Assembly (NCBI RefSeq): GCF_048263965.1
Contig: NZ_JBLXDO010000014.1
Span: forward strand, 1-64,000
Direction: 5' to 3'
Origin: Ferrimonas sp048263965
GTDB taxonomy: Bacteria > Pseudomonadota > Gammaproteobacteria > Enterobacterales > Shewanellaceae
DNA length: 64,000 nucleotides
Shown piece after piece: positions 58,720-64,000 of this stretch (its first letter is position 1; each line of letters opens with the position of its first letter). The position numbers and the translations under genes are program-made. The notes under the pieces are model-generated. The model was not told where the DNA came from. It was given only the letters and a program-made list of their open reading frames with translations, and searched no databases.

Positions 58720-59618
58720 AGACAATTGGATGGAGTAAAGGGCGTCAGGGACTGGCGTGGCGGGATCTGTTGGAGATGACCAAGCCCAAGGTGGTGCTGT
58801 TGATGCTGGTCACTGCCCTGGTGGGCATGGCCCTGGCCTCCCCAGGGATGATCTCCCCCAGGGTACTGATCCTGGGCCTGACCGGAATCGGCCTGATGGC
58901 CGGTGCGGCGGCGGCGGTGAATCACCTGCTGGACCGGCAGATCGATCTTAAGATGGCCCGGACCCACAAGCGGCCGGTGGCCACCGGCCGGGTTTCGCCG
59001 TTTCAGGGTGGGGTGTTTGCCCTGGTGATCGGCACCCTGGGATTTGTCATCCTCTATGGCTTCATCAACCCGCTGACCGCCTGGCTGACCCTGGCCAGCC
59101 TGGTGGGTTACGCCCTGGTGTACACCGGTTTCCTCAAGCGGGCGACACCGCAGAATATCGTCATAGGCGGGCTGGCGGGGGCTATGCCGCCGCTGCTGGG
59201 CTGGACCAGTGTCACCGGGGACCTCCATGGTCACGGCCTGCTGCTGGTGATCATCATCTTCACCTGGACGCCACCGCACTTCTGGGCCCTGGCCATTCAC
59301 CGCCGGGAAGAGTATGCCAAGGCCGCCATCCCCATGTTGCCGGTAACCCATGGGGTGGAGTACACCAAGACCTCCATTTTGCTCTACAGCTTCCTGCTGG
59401 TGATCGCCTGTATGCTGCCTGTGCTGGTGGGCATGAGCGGGGCCTTCTATCTGGCGGGCTCCACCCTGCTGAGCCTGTGGTTCCTGGCCCGTGCCTGGCA
59501 ACTCAAGTTTGCCCCTAAACCGGACTCGGCCATCAAGCTGTTCCTGCTCTCCATCTGGCAATTGCTGGCGCTGTTTGTACTCATCCTGGTGGATCACTAC
59601 CTGGGGGTGGCACTGTGA
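58713..59618 (+). CDS. ctaB: Protohaem IX farnesyltransferase (haem O synthase)
   Basis: The 301-residue UbiA-type prenyltransferase has MTKPKVVLLMLVTALVGMAL, NHLLDRQIDLKMARTHKRPV (the first Asp-rich site N-x-x-x-D-x-x-x-D), and YTGFLKRATPQNIVIGGLAG. It adds farnesyl to haem B to give haem O, the substrate of CtaA. It overlaps ctaA at its start and the sco gene at GTGA. Confidence 0.96.
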   Translation: MLKTIGWSKGRQGLAWRDLLEMTKPKVVLLMLVTALVGMALASPGMISPRVLILGLTGIGLMAGAAAAVNHLLDRQIDLKMARTHKRPVATGRVSPFQGGVFALVIGTLGFVILYGFINPLTAWLTLASLVGYALVYTGFLKRATPQNIVIGGLAGAMPPLLGWTSVTGDLHGHGLLLVIIIFTWTPPHFWALAIHRREEYAKAAIPMLPVTHGVEYTKTSILLYSFLLVIACMLPVLVGMSGAFYLAGSTLLSLWFLARAWQLKFAPKPDSAIKLFLLSIWQLLALFVLILVDHYLGVAL

Positions 59619-60238
59619 GTCGCGCATTGACCCTGGCCATCGCCCTGGTGGCACTGGCTGCTGGAGCCATGCTGGCCCTGTGGAGCAGCAAGCCGCCCCA
59701 GGTCTCGGCCCTGTGGCTTCCCGAGCCCAGGCCCCTGGCTACCTTTGAGCTGACCGACGACATGGGGCGCCCCTTCAATAACGACAGCTTCCAGGGCCAA
59801 TGGACCCTGCTGTTTATGGGGTTTACCTCCTGCCCTGATGTCTGCCCGGGCACCATGGCCCGCCTCGCCGCCATTTATGGCGAGCTGTCTCAGACGGTAC
59901 CGCTGCAGGTGGTGCTGCTGTCGGTGGACCCTCAGCGGGACTCCGCCGAGCGGCTGCATCAGTACGTGACCTATTTCAATCCGCAGTTCCGCGGCATCAC
60001 CGGTCCCCACGACCAGTTGTATGGCCTGAGCCGTAGCATGGGCCTGGTGTATGCCATGGTGGAGAGCGACGGGGCGGACGGTTACTCGGTGGACCACAGC
60101 GCGGACATCGCCCTGATCAATCCCAACGGCGAACTGGAAGCCCTGTTCCGGCCCCAGGGAGAACCCGGCGAACTCCGACTGGTTTCCATGGGGCACATCC
60201 GCGACGACCTGCCCAAGATCGCCGCCTATGGTGGCTAG
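59615..60238 (+). CDS. SCO1/SenC copper chaperone
   Basis: The 207-residue protein has an N-terminal helix, then WTLLFMGFTSCPDVCPGTMA (copper Cx3C near residue 72) and the copper His in VDHSADIALI near residue 163. It loads copper into the CuA site of CoxB. The start is GTG, overlapping ctaB by 4 bases. It closes the haem A/assembly part of the oxidase locus. Confidence 0.95.
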   Translation: MSRALTLAIALVALAAGAMLALWSSKPPQVSALWLPEPRPLATFELTDDMGRPFNNDSFQGQWTLLFMGFTSCPDVCPGTMARLAAIYGELSQTVPLQVVLLSVDPQRDSAERLHQYVTYFNPQFRGITGPHDQLYGLSRSMGLVYAMVESDGADGYSVDHSADIALINPNGELEALFRPQGEPGELRLVSMGHIRDDLPKIAAYGG

Positions 60239-60303
60239 TGGTTGAGTCCATCCTCCGGAGTATGATGTACTGACTTAATCTTCAGTGGATACAAGGATGT
60301 ATC

Positions 60304-61290
60304 ATGTTGCGGTTCCTCCCTTTACTGTTGCCCCTGCTCCTGGGTGGCTGCGTCTCCCTGGTGGCCAACCGGATCGCCGACTTTCCTGCGCCTCAGCCCG
60401 GTGAGGATGAGATGAGACTGGTCGAGATTGCCCAGCTTGAGTCTCAACGCTTTTGCGCGCCGAATCGCTGCCTGAGTTACCTCCGTACTCGAGCAGGCTT
60501 TCCTGGGGCGAAGCAGCTGAAGGTCAAAGTCCATGCGGCTGATGAAACTACAGACTATTTGACTCTGAAGTGGGACAGGGAACCCAACGCCAAAGGCACC
60601 GTAGTGCTGCTCCACGGCTACCAGATGTACAAAGAGGCGATGGTCCTCAATGCGGCCTACTGGCGGTTTTTGGGTTATCAGGTGCTGGTGCCGGATCTGG
60701 GGGGCCATGGTCAGAGTGATGGCCCCTTCAGCTTCGGGGTGAAGGATGCCCGGCTGCTGAGCCAATGGCTGGATGCCCAGCAGGAGCTGGAGCGGCCGCT
60801 GTATCTGTTCGGTAACTCCATGGGCGCGGTGGCGGCCCTGCACCTGGCCAGTGTCCGCGAGGATGTGGCCGGGTTGATTTTCCAGGCGCCCATGCTGGAT
60901 CTGGAGACCGGTGTCCGGGCGTATCAGCAGAGTTTTGCCAGTGCCCCCATGCGGCTGATCGACGACGAGGATCTCAAGGAGGGGGTAGGTTTGGCCCTGC
61001 AGAACCTGGGCCTGAGCCCGTCTCAGCTGAGCTTTCGACAACTGATGGGAGAGAGCTCACTTCCTGCCCTGATTCTGGCCTCGGACCAGGATCCCTTTGC
61101 CCCTTTCGGGGCGTTGCAGCCACTTCAGGACGATAGGGTTGAGGTGGTAAACCTCCCCGGCCAGGACCATCTGCAGATGGGGCTCATCGGTCCCGGGCAG
61201 CATGGACCGATAAGTCGTTGGATGGCCCGTCAGCAACCCGGGCTCATGGTTCCGAAGTTGGTCGGCAGCCCAGAGCAGGCTACTCCTTAG
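60304..61290 (+). CDS. Alpha/beta hydrolase lipoprotein
   Basis: The 328-residue product has a lipoprotein signal with lipobox LLGGC (Cys16), so it is an outer- or inner-membrane lipoprotein. The hydrolase fold shows VVLLHGYQMYKEAM, DLGGHGQSDGPFSF, the nucleophile elbow GNSMGA, the acid in ASDQDPFAPF and the final His in GQDHLQM. This resembles serine aminopeptidase/monoacylglycerol lipase-like enzymes. The substrate is unknown. Its end overlaps the deacetylase gene by 11 bases on the other strand. Confidence 0.82.
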   Translation: MLRFLPLLLPLLLGGCVSLVANRIADFPAPQPGEDEMRLVEIAQLESQRFCAPNRCLSYLRTRAGFPGAKQLKVKVHAADETTDYLTLKWDREPNAKGTVVLLHGYQMYKEAMVLNAAYWRFLGYQVLVPDLGGHGQSDGPFSFGVKDARLLSQWLDAQQELERPLYLFGNSMGAVAALHLASVREDVAGLIFQAPMLDLETGVRAYQQSFASAPMRLIDDEDLKEGVGLALQNLGLSPSQLSFRQLMGESSLPALILASDQDPFAPFGALQPLQDDRVEVVNLPGQDHLQMGLIGPGQHGPISRWMARQQPGLMVPKLVGSPEQATP

Positions 61291-62329
61291 GCCAGCTGCC
61301 GTCGGCCCTGGCTTGAACCCAGGGCTGGGAGAACCAATAGTAGCCGCCGCTGCTGCGGCTGGGGGCGGTGCAGTTGTAGCGGGAGCGCCCTGCGGGCAGG
61401 GGCAGGTCCGCCTGGATGGTGAAGCTGTGCTCGTCCAGCCAGGTGGGGGCCTTGCCACCCTGGCCTTGGATGTAACACATCAGGGCGTCACGACGCAGGT
61501 CCTCGCCCTCGAGGGTAACGGTGAGGATGGGGCGGGGGCGCTCCTTCAGTTCGGACTCATCCCCTTCCAGTTTTACCGCCGGCATGTTCAGGCTGTGCAG
61601 TTTCACCTTGAGGGCGTCCATGTCCGCGTAGGGGCCGGCCACCGGGAACCGTGGGACTGCCGTCAGGCTGGAGTAGGGACCCGCGGCCCCTGAATGCTGA
61701 CCTATGCCCACATAACCCATCTGCTCCAGGCGCTGACGCAGGGCCTGGTTGAACTCCCCATAGGGGTAGGCCAGCTGGCGGACGCTGTAACCCAGCTCCT
61801 TTTCGATGGCCGCCTCGGTGCGCTCTAGGTTGGCCTGGATGCGCTCCAGCCAGGCGGCTTCATCTTCTCCATCCAGGCGGCGAATCAGGTGCTCGTGTCC
61901 CCAGCTGTGGTTGGCGATGACGGCGCCCTCTGATGACAGCTGCCGCAGGGTGTCCCAGTTCATCATCCGGGCAAAGTTGCGCTCTATGGGCTCGATGGCC
62001 ACAAACAGGGTGTAGGGGAATCCGTGGGCTTTCAGCACCGGGTGGGCGTTGTCGGCCACGTTCTGATAACCGTCGTCGAAGGTGATGGCCACGGTTTTCG
62101 GCGGCAGGTGTTCACCCTTGCGTATGGCGTCGATCACCTCGGACAGGGGCACCACGCTGAACTCATTCTGGGCCAGGTAGGCCATCTGCGCCTGGAATTG
62201 AGCAGGGGTGACGCTGGTACTGGCGGGGGTATCCTCGCTAACATGGTGATACTGGAGAATCACCGCCGCGGCTGCACTCTGTACCCACAGCAATGCCAGC
62301 AGGGACACCAGTGTTGTCATTCGTTTCAT
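61280..62329 (-). CDS. Exported polysaccharide deacetylase (NodB domain)
   Basis: The 349-residue protein has a signal peptide (LVSLLALLWVQSAAAA), a NodB domain with TVAITFDDGYQN (metal Asp and base), NHSWGHEHL (HxxxH metal ligands), and AYPYGEFN. A C-terminal domain of about 110 residues follows. It probably removes acetyl groups from GlcNAc polymers in the periplasm. The ATG at 62327-62329 begins the signal peptide; a longer open frame to the right is antisense to the MATE gene. Only 18 bases separate its start from that divergent gene. Confidence 0.88.
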   Translation of the reverse strand: MKRMTTLVSLLALLWVQSAAAAVILQYHHVSEDTPASTSVTPAQFQAQMAYLAQNEFSVVPLSEVIDAIRKGEHLPPKTVAITFDDGYQNVADNAHPVLKAHGFPYTLFVAIEPIERNFARMMNWDTLRQLSSEGAVIANHSWGHEHLIRRLDGEDEAAWLERIQANLERTEAAIEKELGYSVRQLAYPYGEFNQALRQRLEQMGYVGIGQHSGAAGPYSSLTAVPRFPVAGPYADMDALKVKLHSLNMPAVKLEGDESELKERPRPILTVTLEGEDLRRDALMCYIQGQGGKAPTWLDEHSFTIQADLPLPAGRSRYNCTAPSRSSGGYYWFSQPWVQARADGSWPKE

Positions 62330-62347
62330 AACAGGTTCCAAGTTTCC

Positions 62348-63676
62348 ATGACCCTTACCGCCATCCTCTCCCGGCGTCAGGCCCACCGGCGTACTTTTGC
62401 CCTGGCCTGGCCGATGATTCTGTCCAATATCACCATCCCTCTGCTGGGGCTGGTGGATACGGCGGTAATTGGTCATCTTGATGAGGCCTACTACCTGGGT
62501 GGCGTGGCCGTCGGGTCGATGATTATAACCTTTCTCATGTGGATGCTGGGCTTTTTGCGCATGGGCACCACCGCCCTGGTGGCCCAGGGGCATGGGGCAG
62601 ACGATCTGCAGGCCCAGTTCGAGGTACTGAAGCAGGGGCTGATGCTGGCATTGGGTCTGGCCCTGGCCGTGCTGCTGTTGCAGTGGCCCATCCTTCATTG
62701 GGGCATCCCCCTGGCGGGAGGCAGCGGTGACGTTCAGCAGTATGCCGCTCAGTACTTTGCCATTCGTATCTGGGGGGCGCCGGCGGCCCTGACCAACCTG
62801 GTGTTGCTGGGCTTCCTCCTGGGCAGGGGACAACCCAAGGTGGCCATGTGGCAGCTGTTGTTGGGCAATGGACTGAACATTGTGCTGGATCTGTTGTTTG
62901 TGGTTGGTCTGGGGTGGGGGGTGGCCGGCGCGGCCTGGGCCAGTCTGATGGCGGAATACGGCACCATGGCCCTGGCGGCGGTGCTGGTATGGCGTCAGCT
63001 GCGACACGGCAAGCAGTTGCATTGGCAGCCTCAGCTGCTGGGTATGGGGCGACTGGTGAAGCTGAACCGGGACATCTTCCTGCGCACCCTGTGTCTGCAG
63101 CTCTGCTTCAGCTTCGTCACCCTGATGGGGGCCAGGCTGGGTGATTCGGTGGTGGCGGGCAACGCGGTTCTGATGAACTTCCTGTTGGTGATCTCCTACG
63201 CCCTGGATGGCTTCGCCTACAGCGCCGAGGTGGAGGTGGGTCGCGCCTGGGGCGCCCGGGACAGAAGCAGGTTGCGCCAGGCGGTGGTTCTGGGCTGGTT
63301 CTGGTCCGGAGTGACTGCCCTGCTGTTTACCCTGCTGTTTGCCCTGGCCGGTGAGGGGATGATTCGTATGCTGACTGACATCGAGGCGGTGCGCAGCCAC
63401 GCCTTGCACTACCTGTCCTGGGTGGTGGCACTGCCGCTGCTGGCGTTCAGCTGCTTCCTGTTTGACGGCGTGTACATCGGCGCCGCCCTGGGGCGGCCTA
63501 TGCGCAATGCCATGCTGATCTCCGCCTTGGGTTTTTTCCTGTTGTGGTGGGGCTTCCGGGAGCTGGGTAACCATGGGCTGTGGCTGGCACTCTGCGGCTT
63601 CATGTTGCTGCGGGGAGTGACCCTGGGTTGGCACTACCTGGTGAGACTGAAACCTGAAGTCCACTGGCAGGCATAA
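62348..63676 (+). CDS. MATE-family efflux transporter (DinF-type)
   Basis: The 442-residue membrane protein has twelve helices in two similar halves: FALAWPMILSNITIPLLGLV, DTAVIGHLDEAYYLGGVAVG, and NAVLMNFLLVISYALDGFAY in the second half, as in the DinF subgroup. It expels cationic compounds with Na+ or H+. ATG at 62348 is set by the family start. It converges on nfuA with a terminator between. Confidence 0.92.
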   Translation: MTLTAILSRRQAHRRTFALAWPMILSNITIPLLGLVDTAVIGHLDEAYYLGGVAVGSMIITFLMWMLGFLRMGTTALVAQGHGADDLQAQFEVLKQGLMLALGLALAVLLLQWPILHWGIPLAGGSGDVQQYAAQYFAIRIWGAPAALTNLVLLGFLLGRGQPKVAMWQLLLGNGLNIVLDLLFVVGLGWGVAGAAWASLMAEYGTMALAAVLVWRQLRHGKQLHWQPQLLGMGRLVKLNRDIFLRTLCLQLCFSFVTLMGARLGDSVVAGNAVLMNFLLVISYALDGFAYSAEVEVGRAWGARDRSRLRQAVVLGWFWSGVTALLFTLLFALAGEGMIRMLTDIEAVRSHALHYLSWVVALPLLAFSCFLFDGVYIGAALGRPMRNAMLISALGFFLLWWGFRELGNHGLWLALCGFMLLRGVTLGWHYLVRLKPEVHWQA

Positions 63677-63702
63677 AAAAACGCCCGGCACAGGCCGGGC
63701 GT
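63673..63702 (-). terminator. Rho-independent terminator after nfuA
   Basis: A 9-bp stem (ACGCCCGGC 63681-63689 with GCCGGGCGT 63694-63702), read on the minus strand, runs into seven Ts (63674-63680), 18 bases past the nfuA stop. It may also end the convergent MATE transcript. Confidence 0.9.
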
Positions 63703-63720
63703 TGTCGTGTCTGGGGCAGA

Positions 63721-64000
63721 TCAGTAGAAGGAGTGGTCGCCGTGCTGGTGCTCGGTCATGTCCTTCACGCCATTCAGCTCGCCGGGGAAGGCCTCCAGCA
63801 GCTGCTTCTCGATGCCATCTTTCAGGGTCACGTCCACCATGGAACAGCCGTTGCAGCCGCCGCCAAACTGAATCACGGCCACGCCGTCGTCGGTCAGCTC
63901 CATCAGGGTGATGAAGCCGCCATGGCCGGCCAGTTGCGGGTTAACCTGGGACTGGATGATGTAGTCCAGGCGATCCTTCAGGGGAGCGTCGTCGGCAACT
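63721..64000 (-). CDS. nfuA: Fe-S biogenesis protein NfuA, C-terminal part (cut by window edge)
   Basis: The visible 92 residues hold the Nfu domain: LDYIIQSQVNPQLAGHGGFI, QFGGGCNGCSMVDVTLKDGI (the CxxC cluster ligands), ending in EHQHGDHSFY. NfuA carries [4Fe-4S] clusters to client proteins in the cytoplasm. The start and the A-type N-terminal domain lie beyond position 64000. The stop is at 63721-63723. Confidence 0.96.
   Translation of the reverse strand, partial: VADDAPLKDRLDYIIQSQVNPQLAGHGGFITLMELTDDGVAVIQFGGGCNGCSMVDVTLKDGIEKQLLEAFPGELNGVKDMTEHQHGDHSFY

Noticed and set aside
62330..63691. N-terminal extension of the polysaccharide deacetylase frame to about 800 residues
   Set aside because: The extra part is antisense to the MATE transporter and looks random; a proper signal peptide starts at 62329.
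1..64000. tRNA, rRNA or known riboswitch genes
   Set aside because: No cloverleaf with a CCA end, ribosomal RNA segment or familiar riboswitch core was recognised by eye; a covariance-model search would be decisive.

Overview
The window is a GC-rich (roughly 60 %) gammaproteobacterial chromosome segment. Gene content and order (rph-pyrE-slmA-dut-coaBC-radC-rpmB-rpmG-mutM-coaD, a lipopolysaccharide core cluster, kbl-tdh, glpE-glpG, plsB-lexA-sulA, a cytochrome c oxidase operon, nfuA) resemble the Shewanella/Ferrimonas branch of Alteromonadales. A Ferrimonas-like organism is my best guess, from recall of gene order and composition only, not from a search. I see no rRNA or tRNA genes, CRISPR array, intact prophage or intact insertion sequence.

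Layout. 1-3.6 kb: a clipped + strand gene end, nirD, a BFD-like ferredoxin, dps, an adenine/adenosine deaminase and an exported HEFSH protein. 3.6-7.4 kb: a chemoreceptor, a decayed AT-rich stretch with an orphan reading frame and a LysR pseudogene, and a GH18 chitinase-like gene. 7.5-17.2 kb: housekeeping genes (yicC, an MscS-type channel, rph, pyrE, slmA, dut, coaBC, radC, rpmB, rpmG, mutM, coaD). 17.4-29.9 kb: LPS inner-core island containing gmhA, hldE and hldD (ADP-heptose), two GT9 heptosyltransferases, waaA and kdkA (Kdo transfer and phosphorylation), a UDP-glucuronate epimerase, three other glycosyltransferases and a polysaccharide pyruvyltransferase-like gene. 30.0-35.8 kb: a TetR regulator, kbl-tdh (threonine catabolism), glpE-glpG, a FliL-like protein and ubiC.

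35.8-43.7 kb is the most unusual part: a copper/silver-type efflux cluster. It encodes CusB with four N-terminal heavy-metal-binding modules, CusA, a translationally coupled CueR-like MerR regulator, an exported protein made of three heavy-metal-binding modules around a His/Cys tandem repeat, and three small exported Cys-rich proteins sharing the C-terminal signature RPPI plus a small residue. No outer-membrane partner (CusC) lies in the window. I infer that the small proteins and the repeat protein capture or pass on metal in the periplasm.

43.8-51.6 kb: an adenosylhomocysteinase-family protein lacking the usual C-terminal tail, a LysR regulator, TapT, an aromatic amino-acid permease, plsB, and the SOS pair lexA-sulA behind two LexA boxes. 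51.7-60.2 kb: a complete aa3-type cytochrome c oxidase locus (coxB-ctaD-ctaG-ctaE, surf1, a thioredoxin-like protein, ctaA, ctaB, sco), preceded by a perfect FNR-type site, so oxygen control is likely. 60.3-64 kb: a lipoprotein hydrolase, a polysaccharide deacetylase, a MATE transporter and the 3' part of nfuA.
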